Below, piece after piece: positions 15,293-23,341 of a DNA stretch of 48,976 nucleotides (positions are counted from its first letter, which is position 1; the number at the start of each line of letters is the position of its first letter). The DNA is from Clostridia bacterium (GTDB taxonomy: Bacteria; Bacillota; Thermoanaerobacteria; Thermoanaerobacterales; Thermoanaerobacteraceae). A model generated the notes under the pieces. It made no database searches. It was not told the origin of the DNA and saw nothing but the letters and a program-made list of their open reading frames with translations. Position numbers and translations under genes: made by a program. The stretch spans positions 1-48,976 of the forward strand of contig DULG01000021.1 of NCBI GenBank assembly GCA_012840485.1, given 5' to 3'.

Positions 15293-15406
15293 ATGGATTT
15301 ATTTAATGTATTTAAAATCGCTATTGTGGGAATAGGAATGACTTTTTTGATGTTAGTCATATTTTTTGTGCTGATTAAATTTTTGGTAAAAATATTTGAC
15401 AACTAG
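15293..15406 (+). CDS. OadG-like small gamma subunit
   Basis: This is a 37-residue peptide with one membrane helix: an amphipathic start, then IAIVGIGMTFLMLVIFFVLI and a basic end. The pattern fits the N-terminal helix of OadG gamma subunits, although full OadG also has a longer C-terminal tail. GAGGTG at 15280-15285 is well spaced before the ATG. It lies 84 bases after oadB in the same orientation without an intervening terminator, so it is probably co-transcribed. Its small size makes it easy to miss. It probably stabilises the beta subunit in the membrane (inference). Confidence 0.65.
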   Translation: MDLFNVFKIAIVGIGMTFLMLVIFFVLIKFLVKIFDN

Positions 15407-15440
15407 GGAAATAGTGAATTTTTTAATTATAAAGCTATTG

Positions 15441-15449
15441 TGATATAAT
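15441..15449 (+). promoter_or_regulatory. Extended -10 promoter of trmL
   Basis: TGATATAAT is an extended -10 element with a perfect TATAAT at 15444-15449, about 35 bases before the trmL ribosome binding site. No good -35 is visible, consistent with the extended -10 type. Confidence 0.5.
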
Positions 15450-15487
15450 AAATATGTAAAGTTGGTTGTAATACAGGAGGTTAAAAA

Positions 15488-15958
15488 ATGGCACTCAATG
15501 TAGTACTTATTGAACCTGAGATACCACAGAACACGGGGAATATTGCAAGGACTTGTGTGCTTACAGGTAGCAGGCTTCATCTTGTGAAACCCTTAGGCTT
15601 TAGTATAGATGAAAAATATGTGAAAAGAGCAGGACTTGACTATTGGCCTCTTTTAGATTTAACTGTTTATGAGAATCTCCAACAATTTCTTGAAAAGAAT
15701 AGGGATCAAAAGTTTTATCTTGCCACAACAAAGGCTAAAAAGTATTATCATGAGGTTAAATATGAAGACAGTTCTTTTATACTTTTTGGGAAAGAAACTG
15801 CTGGCCTGCCTAAGTGGTTGATTGAGGAGTATTATGAAGATTGCATACGCATACCAATGCATGAAGTAATATCTGCAAGGTCTTTGAATTTGTCAAATTC
15901 TGTTGCAATAATTGTATACGAAGCTTTGAGGCAACTGGGTTTTCCTAATATGAAATAA
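15488..15958 (+). CDS. trmL: tRNA (cytidine/uridine-34 2'-O)-methyltransferase TrmL
   Basis: This 156-residue SPOUT-family methyltransferase has NVVLIEPEIPQNTGNIART at the N terminus. The knotted SAM-binding region is FILFGKETAGLP, IRIPM and ARSLNLSNSVAIIVYEALRQ. TrmL methylates the ribose of the wobble base in certain leucine tRNAs. Length and motif order are standard. AGGAGG precedes the ATG. It shares its direction with dinB, which starts 18 bases after the stop, so the two are probably one transcript with the MATE gene. Confidence 0.93.
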   Translation: MALNVVLIEPEIPQNTGNIARTCVLTGSRLHLVKPLGFSIDEKYVKRAGLDYWPLLDLTVYENLQQFLEKNRDQKFYLATTKAKKYYHEVKYEDSSFILFGKETAGLPKWLIEEYYEDCIRIPMHEVISARSLNLSNSVAIIVYEALRQLGFPNMK

Positions 15959-15976
15959 AAAAATTGAGGGATGATT

Positions 15977-17146
15977 ATGAAGAGAAAGATTATTCATGTT
16001 GACATGGATGCTTTTTTTGCATCTATTGAGCAACATGATAATCCAGAATACAAGGGAAAACCAGTCATCGTAGGCGGTTTGTCGGGAAGAGGAGTAGTAT
16101 CAACCTGTTCTTATGAAGCGAGAAAATATGGGATACACTCTGCAATGCCGATGTACATGGCAAAAAAGCTATGTCCACACGGTATTTTTCTTTCTGTGAG
16201 AAGAAAACGATATGAAGAGGTTTCAGCACAAATTTTTGACATTTTATATAACATAACTTCCATGGTGGAACCTGTTTCTATAGATGAAGCCTATCTTGAT
16301 GTTACAGATATTGATAAAAATCCCGAGATTATTGCCCTGGAAATAAAAAATAAAGTTAAGGAAACAACAGGCCTTACTATTTCTGTAGGAATTTCTTACA
16401 ACAAATTTCTTGCAAAACTTGCTTCTGATTGGAATAAACCAGATGGTCTTATGGCCATTACAGAAAATATGGTACCTGATATTTTAAAACCACTTCCTGT
16501 TTCAAAAGTCCATGGAATAGGAGAAAAATCTGCGGAGAGACTTAAATCTATGGGAATAAATACAATAGAAGATTTGTTAAAACTTTCTCAGGAAAATCTT
16601 ATAGAGATTTTTGGTAAAGTGGGAGTGGAAATATATAATAGAATTAGAGGTATTGATGAAAGGCCTGTTGAGACTATGAGGGAAATCAAATCTATAGGTA
16701 AGGAAAAAACATTAGAAAAAGATACAAAAGACAAGAGAATTTTACTCCACTATGCAAAACTATTTTCTGACATAATATCAGAAGAATTGACAAAGGAAAG
16801 GTTTTATGCCCGAACAGTCACTGTTAAGATAAAAACATCAGATTTTGCTGTTCACACTAAAAGCAAGACTTTGGATAAATATATGCGTTTGAGTGAAGAT
16901 ATTTATGAAGTAGCGAAGGAAATTATTGAAAATTGGAAGATAGAACAGTATGTAAGGCTTATTGGCCTTTCTGTTTCCAACTTGAGCCCGATAAAATACG
17001 AACAATTGTCTTTTTTAGATAAAAATGTAGTTAAAGCGATTAAAGCTGAAAATGTAGCAATAGAGATAAATAAAAAGGTTGGCAGAAAAATAGTAAAAAA
17101 AGCCAGTGAACTTTTAAAGGAGGATACTATGCAGCGGAGGGATTAA
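15977..17146 (+). CDS. dinB: DNA polymerase IV (Y-family)
   Basis: This is a 389-residue Y-family polymerase. Catalytic residues appear in HVDMDAFFASIE and in VEPVSIDEAYLDVT; a helix-hairpin-helix thumb (VHGIGEKSAERLKSMGI) and a little-finger domain follow. It carries out error-prone bypass of damaged templates. The ATG at 15977 was chosen because GAGGG then has proper spacing; the in-frame ATG at 15971 directly abuts it. The MATE gene begins one base after the stop, so they are co-transcribed. No LexA/SOS-type box was recognised upstream. Confidence 0.95.
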   Translation: MKRKIIHVDMDAFFASIEQHDNPEYKGKPVIVGGLSGRGVVSTCSYEARKYGIHSAMPMYMAKKLCPHGIFLSVRRKRYEEVSAQIFDILYNITSMVEPVSIDEAYLDVTDIDKNPEIIALEIKNKVKETTGLTISVGISYNKFLAKLASDWNKPDGLMAITENMVPDILKPLPVSKVHGIGEKSAERLKSMGINTIEDLLKLSQENLIEIFGKVGVEIYNRIRGIDERPVETMREIKSIGKEKTLEKDTKDKRILLHYAKLFSDIISEELTKERFYARTVTVKIKTSDFAVHTKSKTLDKYMRLSEDIYEVAKEIIENWKIEQYVRLIGLSVSNLSPIKYEQLSFLDKNVVKAIKAENVAIEINKKVGRKIVKKASELLKEDTMQRRD

Positions 17147-17147
17147 A

Positions 17148-18518
17148 TTGGAAGCAAGAGAAAAGCATAAACGCAATGTGGCTAAGGAAATAATAGAATT
17201 GGCTTGGCCTTCTATAGCAGAGCAAATGCTTATAATGACAGTGGGAATGGTTTCTACCATATTTGTAGGGCATATAAGTGCTAGTGCTCTTGCAGCTGTC
17301 GGGATGATTAATTCCCTTATTTTTTTCTTTCAAGCAATTTTTTCAGGTCTTGCTACTGGTTCTACTGTAATTGTGGCAAGGCTAATAGGTGAGGAAGACG
17401 AAGAAGGAGCACGTCTTGCAGTTATGCAGTCACTTATTATGAGTATTGCTATTTTTGTGGGACTTACTACTTTGGGTTATATTTTTGCAGTACCTATTGT
17501 CAAAACCTTTTTTGGAAGTATATCCCCTGAAGTTTTTAAATTAGCTTTGACCTATTACAGAATTGTTCTATTTGGGCTTCCTTTTGTAATAATTGACATT
17601 GTAATAGGAGGAGCACTAAGAGGGGCGGGGGATACAAAGACGCCTATGTATATTACAGCTACAGTAAATGTGATAAATCTTTTATTGAATAGTACACTTG
17701 TATTTGGTGTGCCTTATCATGGGAGATATTTAATACCTCCTCTGGGAGTAAAGGGTTCAGCCTTTTCTGCTACAATTGCAAGAGTAATAGGGGGTATTTT
17801 ACAGTTATATGTTTTGTATTTTGCTAAAAGGAGAATTAATCTTGACATAAGAGAAAAAATTAGATTGGACTTTGAAATGATGGCAAGAATTATAAGAGTG
17901 GGTGTGCCAGCTTCATTAGAGCAGATAATAATGCAGGGCGGTTTTTTAATGGTACAGATTATTGTTTCAACAATGGGCACAACTGCTATTGCTGTATACC
18001 AGATAGGCATGAATGCCAACAGTCTTGCTTTTATGCCTATATTTGGGTTTTCAATAGCAGCGACCAGTTTGGTAGGAAGAAGTTTAGGGGCTAAGCATTT
18101 TATGTTAGCTGAAATATACGCAAAAGTTTCAAGAAAGATTGCTGTTATCGTAATTTCTATTATAGGAGTATTTATGTTTATATTTTCAAAACAGCTTGCA
18201 GCGCTTTATACTACTGACCCTGCCGTAATAAAAATAGCTTCTGATATTTTGAAAATTTTTGCAGTTGTGGAGCCTTTCCTTGCGATATTAAATGTCATGG
18301 CAGGAGTATTAAGGGCTGCAGGCGATATTCCCTACATTGTGCTTACGGCTTTTGTTGGCTTGTGGCTTTTTAGAGTAACTATAGGATATACTTTAGGTAA
18401 AGTTTTTGCAATGGGGATATATGGAATATGGATTGGCATATGTATCGACTTTATTGTAAGGGCGACAATGTACAGTCTGCGGTTTAGAGAAGGAAAATGG
18501 AAGTATATAAAGGTGTAA
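17148..18518 (+). CDS. MATE-family multidrug/cation efflux transporter
   Basis: This 456-residue membrane protein has the twelve-helix, two-fold repeat layout of MATE antiporters. The N-terminal half contains ELAWPSIAEQML and GGALRGAGDTKTPMYI, and the equivalent in the second half is AGVLRAAGDIPYIV. MATE proteins export organic cations and drugs in exchange for Na+ or H+. The TTG at 17148 is supported by GGAGGG ending five to six bases earlier. It closes a trmL-dinB-MATE unit and is followed by a strong hairpin terminator. Substrate cannot be inferred. Confidence 0.92.
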   Translation: MEAREKHKRNVAKEIIELAWPSIAEQMLIMTVGMVSTIFVGHISASALAAVGMINSLIFFFQAIFSGLATGSTVIVARLIGEEDEEGARLAVMQSLIMSIAIFVGLTTLGYIFAVPIVKTFFGSISPEVFKLALTYYRIVLFGLPFVIIDIVIGGALRGAGDTKTPMYITATVNVINLLLNSTLVFGVPYHGRYLIPPLGVKGSAFSATIARVIGGILQLYVLYFAKRRINLDIREKIRLDFEMMARIIRVGVPASLEQIIMQGGFLMVQIIVSTMGTTAIAVYQIGMNANSLAFMPIFGFSIAATSLVGRSLGAKHFMLAEIYAKVSRKIAVIVISIIGVFMFIFSKQLAALYTTDPAVIKIASDILKIFAVVEPFLAILNVMAGVLRAAGDIPYIVLTAFVGLWLFRVTIGYTLGKVFAMGIYGIWIGICIDFIVRATMYSLRFREGKWKYIKV

Positions 18519-18519
18519 G

Positions 18520-18557
18520 TTAGCCAGTTGATTCGTAATCAGCTGGCTAATGCTTTT
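18520..18557 (+). terminator. Terminator of the trmL-dinB-MATE unit
   Basis: TTAGCCAGTTGATT (18520-18533) pairs with AATCAGCTGGCTAA (18537-18550) with one G-U pair, followed by TGCTTTT. Confidence 0.8.
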
Positions 18558-18581
18558 ATAACAACACAAATTTATCACACA

Positions 18582-18625
18582 TTTGTAATTTTTGTATAAC
18601 AAATTTTTGTTACTATATTTACAAA
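18582..18625 (+). promoter_or_regulatory. Promoter with nested dyads before the exporter operon
   Basis: TTGTAT (18592-18597) and TATATT (18614-18619) with a 16-bp spacer make a moderate promoter. It is framed by the inverted repeat TTTGTAA (18582-18588) and TTACAAA (18619-18625), and a second dyad AACAAA/TTTGTT sits between the two boxes. A repressor site is possible but no regulator gene is adjacent. Confidence 0.4.
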
Positions 18626-18652
18626 ACTTGATTAACAAGAAGAGGTGGAGTC

Positions 18653-20464
18653 ATGAAGAGGAAATATGTATACACAATTATCGCAGTTGTTTTGATTGTG
18701 GGACTTGTCACTTTTTACTTTGTAAATAAGTCAAAGTCCTCCGCAACTCAGCAAATTTCATATGTTACAGTTACACGGGGCAATATTGCCATGACAATCA
18801 GTGGCACAGGTAATTTGAGTGGCGATGTTAGAACAATTACTTTAAAAAGTGGTACTGTAAAAAAAGTCTATTTTAATGTAGGTGATAGTGTTAAAAAAGG
18901 TGACTTGTTGTATGAAATTGAAGATGACAATTTAAACAGTCAGTTGGAACAAGCGAAAATCAACCTTGACTTAGCTGAGCAGCAATTAAATCAAGACACA
19001 CAGAACCACAATAATAACATTGCAAATTTAAACATAACTTCTCCTTCTGATGGAATTATAGACAGTATACTTGTAAAAGAAGGACAGAATGTCTCACCGG
19101 GGGCACCTATTGCAACCATTGCAGATTATTCCCATGTTACGGTAAAAGTTCCTTTTAATGGTGTTCAAATAAAGAATATAAAAGTTGGGCAAAAGGCAGA
19201 TATTTTTTTATACGACTCATTTACAACTGTAACAGGTAATGTTGAGTATGTTTCTGAGCAGCCAGTACCCAGTAATACGGTGCAGTACTACTATGTGACT
19301 GTAGGGCTCAATAATCCAGGAGCTTTAAGTGATGGGATGAAAGTTCAAGTATCAATTTACACAGATAACGGAATAGAAAAAGCTTTAGAAGATAGCACAT
19401 TGACTGTCAAAAACACAGTCAATGTTACAGCGCAAACATCAGGTACTGTAGATAAAATATATGTTTCCCAAGGGCAAAGTGTAAAGAAAGGACAGCTTTT
19501 AATTAAACTTTCTTCTAATAACATAAGCGATGCTCAAATACAAAATGACAAATTAAAAGTTATGCAAGCGCAAAACAATTACAATCAAATTTTGCAGCAA
19601 ATTGATAACTTAAAAATTTATTCTCCAATTGATGGGAAAATACTAAGTCAAAATATAAAAGAAGGGGATATATTAGGAAGTTCTAATATAAGCAGCAATA
19701 TGAATAGTTCTAATATTCAATCGCAGCAAGCTGGTTTTGTGCCGATTTTGGATATAACGCAATTGTCTTCCTACGAAAATCAGCCAGAGACAGCAGTGAT
19801 TGCAGGTGATTCTGGTTATATAGTCAATCTTTCAGTGGATGAAACAGATATTAAAAATGTAAAAGTAGGTCAAAAGGCTCAACTTACAACTGATGATTTG
19901 CCAGGCAAGATTTTTACAGGAACAGTATCTCAAGTATCACAGTTGCCGACTATACAAAACGGAGTTGCTTCTTATAACGTAACTATACAAGTAGACCCAA
20001 GCGAAGATTTGCTATTAGGAATGTCAATGAATGTTACAATAACCGTTGCAGAAAAAGAAAATGTACTACTTCTTCCTATACAAGCAGTACAAACAAATGG
20101 TAACAGGCAATATGTAATACTTTATACAGAGGATATGAAAAATCAAAACTTTACTAACAATAGTAGCAGCAATACCAATAATATGAGGAACTTGTTTAGA
20201 AATAATATAAAATTTGTAGAAACAGGAATACACAATGACAACTTTGTTGAAATTGTAAGCGGTGTGCAGGAAGGTGATAAGGTGCTTATACCATCTACCA
20301 GTTCTTTAACTAATACTAACAATCGCAATCCTTCTGGGTTTAACATTATGGGTAATTTTAGACCTCAAGGTGGCTTTAATAGAAATATGACTAATCCAGG
20401 TGGTAATTTCCAAGGTGGAAGTTATAACAGGTCAATGCCAAATAACTCTTCCACAGGGAGGTAA
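18653..20464 (+). CDS. MacA/YknX-like periplasmic adaptor with two modules
   Basis: This 603-residue membrane-anchored adaptor has one N-terminal helix (about 5-25) and an external body. Unusually, the lipoyl/hairpin unit occurs twice. Module one is SGTVKKVYFNVGDSVKKGDL (about 72-92), a coiled hairpin rich in QLEQAKINLDLAEQQ, a return lipoyl half and a beta-barrel. Module two repeats the series from SGTVDKIYVSQGQSVKKGQL (about 263). The C terminus (about 555-603) is Asn/Gly/Arg-rich and probably disordered. Such adaptors partner MacB-type ABC exporters, whose genes follow at once. AGAGGTGGAG precedes the ATG. Typical MacA or YknX is about 370-400 residues, so duplication explains the length. 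Confidence 0.88.
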   Translation: MKRKYVYTIIAVVLIVGLVTFYFVNKSKSSATQQISYVTVTRGNIAMTISGTGNLSGDVRTITLKSGTVKKVYFNVGDSVKKGDLLYEIEDDNLNSQLEQAKINLDLAEQQLNQDTQNHNNNIANLNITSPSDGIIDSILVKEGQNVSPGAPIATIADYSHVTVKVPFNGVQIKNIKVGQKADIFLYDSFTTVTGNVEYVSEQPVPSNTVQYYYVTVGLNNPGALSDGMKVQVSIYTDNGIEKALEDSTLTVKNTVNVTAQTSGTVDKIYVSQGQSVKKGQLLIKLSSNNISDAQIQNDKLKVMQAQNNYNQILQQIDNLKIYSPIDGKILSQNIKEGDILGSSNISSNMNSSNIQSQQAGFVPILDITQLSSYENQPETAVIAGDSGYIVNLSVDETDIKNVKVGQKAQLTTDDLPGKIFTGTVSQVSQLPTIQNGVASYNVTIQVDPSEDLLLGMSMNVTITVAEKENVLLLPIQAVQTNGNRQYVILYTEDMKNQNFTNNSSSNTNNMRNLFRNNIKFVETGIHNDNFVEIVSGVQEGDKVLIPSTSSLTNTNNRNPSGFNIMGNFRPQGGFNRNMTNPGGNFQGGSYNRSMPNNSSTGR

Positions 20465-20467
20465 AAA

Positions 20468-21160
20468 ATGAGTAACATTTTAATAAAAATAAGAAACTTA
20501 ACAAAGATTTATAAAATGGGGGAAAACGAAGTAAGAGCATTAGATGGCATAAATTTGGACATCCAAGAAGGAGAATTTGTATCAATTGTCGGTCAATCTG
20601 GTTCAGGCAAAACCACTTTAATGAATATAATAGGTTGTTTAGATGTGAAAACTTTTGGAGAATATTTTTTAAACGGCATAGATACAAGTAAGCTTTCTGA
20701 TAACCAATTAGCGGATCTAAGATGTAGGGAAATAGGATTTGTCTTCCAAAATTTCAATTTACTTCAGAAAATGACGGCTTTAGAAAATGTGGAATTGCCT
20801 ATGATATACAAAGGTGTACCTACCAAGGAAAGACGCGAAAGAGCAGAACTGCTTTTAGAGATGGTAGGACTTAAAGATAGAATGAACCACAGGCCTAATG
20901 AATTGTCAGGAGGACAGCAACAAAGGGTAGCAATAGCAAGAGCACTAGCCAACAATCCCCATATAATACTGGCAGATGAGCCAACAGGAAACTTAGACTC
21001 AAAAAGCGGCAGCGAGATAATGAAAATAATAAAGGAGTTAAACGAAAAAGGAAATACAGTAGTGCTCATAACTCATGACCCTAATATAGCTGCACAAACC
21101 AAAAGGATAGTGAGAATAAAAGATGGGCGTATTTTGGAAAATGAGGTGGTGACACCGTGA
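20468..21160 (+). CDS. MacB-type ABC transporter ATP-binding protein
   Basis: This is a 230-residue nucleotide-binding domain with Walker A GQSGSGKTT (about 42-50), Q-loop VFQNFNLL, signature LSGGQQQRVAIARAL and Walker B IILADEPTGNLD. It has the LolD/MacB/YknY subfamily pattern. It starts three bases after the adaptor stop and overlaps the permease by four bases, so the three form one exporter operon. It energises extrusion or mechanotransmission by the FtsX-like permease. Substrate is unknown (peptide, toxin or drug are typical for the family). Confidence 0.95.
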   Translation: MSNILIKIRNLTKIYKMGENEVRALDGINLDIQEGEFVSIVGQSGSGKTTLMNIIGCLDVKTFGEYFLNGIDTSKLSDNQLADLRCREIGFVFQNFNLLQKMTALENVELPMIYKGVPTKERRERAELLLEMVGLKDRMNHRPNELSGGQQQRVAIARALANNPHIILADEPTGNLDSKSGSEIMKIIKELNEKGNTVVLITHDPNIAAQTKRIVRIKDGRILENEVVTP

Positions 21161-22332
21161 GATATATACAAGCTTTAAAAATAGCTATACGCAGTATTTT
21201 GAGTAATAAATTGAGGTCTTTTCTCACCATGTTAGGAATCATAATAGGTGTCACAGCTGTTATAGCTTTAGTCAGTATAGGGCAAGGTTCTACGAGAAGT
21301 GTCACTTCTCAGATACAAAGTATGGGTTCAAATCTCATAATGGTAACTATTATGGGAAGAGGCGCAGAAAGTTCCCTAAGTTATGAGAAGGCAATGGACT
21401 TAAAAGACCCTAACTATATAGCGGCTGTATCACCAGTTATTTCTACAACTGTCACTGCTAAATATGGAAACAATTCAGTAAATAGCACAACAGTAAATGG
21501 AGTAAATGGTGATTACCAATCAATACGCGATATACAAGTAGCTACAGGAAGATTTATTTTACCAATGGATGATGAAGGCAGAAACCAAATAGCAGTTTTA
21601 GGACACAATGTAGCAATGGAGTTATTTGGATTTACTGATCCCCTTGGCAAGACTATAAAATTAAATGGTCAAAATTTTACAGTGGTTGGTGTTTTAGCTT
21701 CTAAAGGTTCCTCAATTTCAGGGTCAGATGATGATTCAATATTTATTCCTCTTAAAACCATGTTTTACTTTGCAAAAAATAGAGATATAAGGCAAATATA
21801 TATAGAAGCAACAAGTCCTGATACTGTTGAACTTGCTAAAAATGTAATCAACAGCAAGTTACTGAAAATATTCAAAGGGGATACAAATGCTTTTAGGATA
21901 ATGGACCAATCCCAAATTCTATCCACAGTAAATAGTGTTACTGCCACATTAAGTCTATTACTTGGAGGAATTGCAGGGATTTCTCTTTTGGTTGGTGGAA
22001 TTGGAATAATGAATATAATGCTTGTATCTGTGACAGAGAGAACAAGAGAAATAGGGATAAGAAAAGCATTAGGTGCTAAAAAGAAGGACATTCTTTTACA
22101 GTTTATCATTGAGTCTTTAACTTTAAGTGGTTTAGGAGGCATACTAGGGATCATAATAGGTTATGTTCTTTCAATGGTTTTAGGAACGGCTATGAATATA
22201 GATGCACATCCTACTCTGTCTACTGTTCTTTTATCTTTTTCCTTTTCAGTAATTGTGGGATTATTCTTTGGTGTGTATCCTGCAAATAAAGCTGCTAATC
22301 TAAACCCGATTGAAGCCCTAAGGTATGAATAA
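21157..22332 (+). CDS. MacB-type ABC transporter permease
   Basis: This 391-residue protein has one N-terminal membrane helix (SFLTMLGIIIGVTAVIALVS). A large extracellular MacB periplasmic core domain (about 45-250) follows, then three C-terminal helices, the FtsX/MacB topology. The conserved coupling stretch VTERTREIGIRKALGAKKKDI is present, and the ending AANLNPIEALRYE is the family's usual C terminus. It forms the membrane part of the exporter with the two upstream genes. The start overlaps the ATPase stop. Confidence 0.95.
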   Translation: MRYIQALKIAIRSILSNKLRSFLTMLGIIIGVTAVIALVSIGQGSTRSVTSQIQSMGSNLIMVTIMGRGAESSLSYEKAMDLKDPNYIAAVSPVISTTVTAKYGNNSVNSTTVNGVNGDYQSIRDIQVATGRFILPMDDEGRNQIAVLGHNVAMELFGFTDPLGKTIKLNGQNFTVVGVLASKGSSISGSDDDSIFIPLKTMFYFAKNRDIRQIYIEATSPDTVELAKNVINSKLLKIFKGDTNAFRIMDQSQILSTVNSVTATLSLLLGGIAGISLLVGGIGIMNIMLVSVTERTREIGIRKALGAKKKDILLQFIIESLTLSGLGGILGIIIGYVLSMVLGTAMNIDAHPTLSTVLLSFSFSVIVGLFFGVYPANKAANLNPIEALRYE

Positions 22333-22346
22333 ATATAAAAAATACA

Positions 22347-22391
22347 AAAAAGGGCAAACTTCTTGCTTTTTCTTAAGAGTTTGTCCTTTTT
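22347..22391 (+). terminator. Terminator of the exporter operon
   Basis: AAAAAGGGCAAACT (22347-22360) pairs with AGTTTGTCCTTTTT (22378-22391) with one G-U pair; the right arm ends in T's. Confidence 0.75.
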
Positions 22392-22455
22392 AATATTGCT
22401 TTTTTGTCGAAAAAAGTTTACAATTTAGTCAATGATAGAAGTGGGAGGGAGAGTA

Positions 22456-22863
22456 TTGAAGTGGACTAAGGCTTTATCAGTTGGGAATGAAATTATCGAC
22501 AATCAGCATAAGGAATTGATACAAAGAGTAAATGATGTTTTAGAGGCCTGCAACAAGCAAAAAGGCAAAGAAAAGATTGAAGAAGTGATGAAATTTTTAA
22601 AAGATTATACAGTTAAGCATTTTAGTGATGAAGAAAATCTAATGAAAAAATATCAATACCCTTCCTATGAAGAACATAAAAAAATACATGAGGATTTTGT
22701 TAAAAAAGTGGACGAATTAGACGAAAAAATAAAGAAGGAAGGCATAAACTTATCAATCATAATGTTTGTCAATAAAACGTTGGTGGACTGGCTTATAAAC
22801 CACATAAGCAAAGAAGACAAAAAGGTAGGAGAGCACATAAGAAAAGTAAAGGGGGAAATTTAA
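22456..22863 (+). CDS. Bacteriohemerythrin (first copy)
   Basis: This is a 135-residue four-helix O2-binding protein. All seven di-iron ligands of the hemerythrin family are visible: H18, H55, E59, H74, H78, H116 and D121. The start is the TTG at 22456, preceded by GGGAGGGAG and aligning with the MKWT start of the next gene; a longer frame from 22432 lacks a ribosome binding site. In anaerobes these proteins are thought to scavenge or sense O2 or store iron. It abuts its paralogue directly, with no gap between stop and next ATG. Confidence 0.92.
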   Translation: MKWTKALSVGNEIIDNQHKELIQRVNDVLEACNKQKGKEKIEEVMKFLKDYTVKHFSDEENLMKKYQYPSYEEHKKIHEDFVKKVDELDEKIKKEGINLSIIMFVNKTLVDWLINHISKEDKKVGEHIRKVKGEI

Positions 22864-23262
22864 ATGAAGTGGACAGAATCTTTGTCTGTAGGAAATGACT
22901 ATATTGATGAGCAGCACAAAGAATGGATAAGAAGGATAAATGACCTGTTAGAAGCTTACAATCAAAAAAGAGGCAGAGAAAAAATAGAAGAGGCAATGCA
23001 ATTTGTAAAAGAGTATACTGTCACTCATTTTTCTGCAGAAGAGCAGCTTATGCAAAAATATAAATATCCAGAATATACAGTACATAAGCAGATTCACGAC
23101 AATTTTGTGAAAGAAGTAAATGAGCTGGATGAAAAAATAAAAAAAGAGGGACCAACTTTGAGCAATTTAATGCTTGTAAATAAAACTTTAGTGGACTGGG
23201 TTATAAACCACATCAGCAAAGTTGATAAAAAACTTGGAGAACACATAAGAAACCAGAAATAA
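22864..23262 (+). CDS. Bacteriohemerythrin (second copy)
   Basis: This 132-residue paralogue of the preceding gene keeps the same ligands at the same positions (H18, H55, E59, H74, H78, H116, D121). It starts at the base after the first gene's stop, with AAAGGGGGAAAT as ribosome binding region. The two share long identical stretches (for example LVNKTLVDW versus FVNKTLVDW), so they arose by tandem duplication; both look functional. Separate O2 affinities or hetero-oligomers are possible. A terminator overlaps its stop codon. Confidence 0.92.
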   Translation: MKWTESLSVGNDYIDEQHKEWIRRINDLLEAYNQKRGREKIEEAMQFVKEYTVTHFSAEEQLMQKYKYPEYTVHKQIHDNFVKEVNELDEKIKKEGPTLSNLMLVNKTLVDWVINHISKVDKKLGEHIRNQK

Positions 23263-23287
23263 GCCTGTTAGTGCAGGCTGTTTTTTT
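23262..23287 (+). terminator. Terminator of the hemerythrin pair
   Basis: AGCCTG (23262-23267) pairs with CAGGCT (23274-23279), then G and seven T's. Confidence 0.75.
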
Positions 23288-23341
23288 ATTATTTTTTTTA
23301 TGGTAAAATATTTTTTAAATCTATAAAAAGGAGGTTTTATT

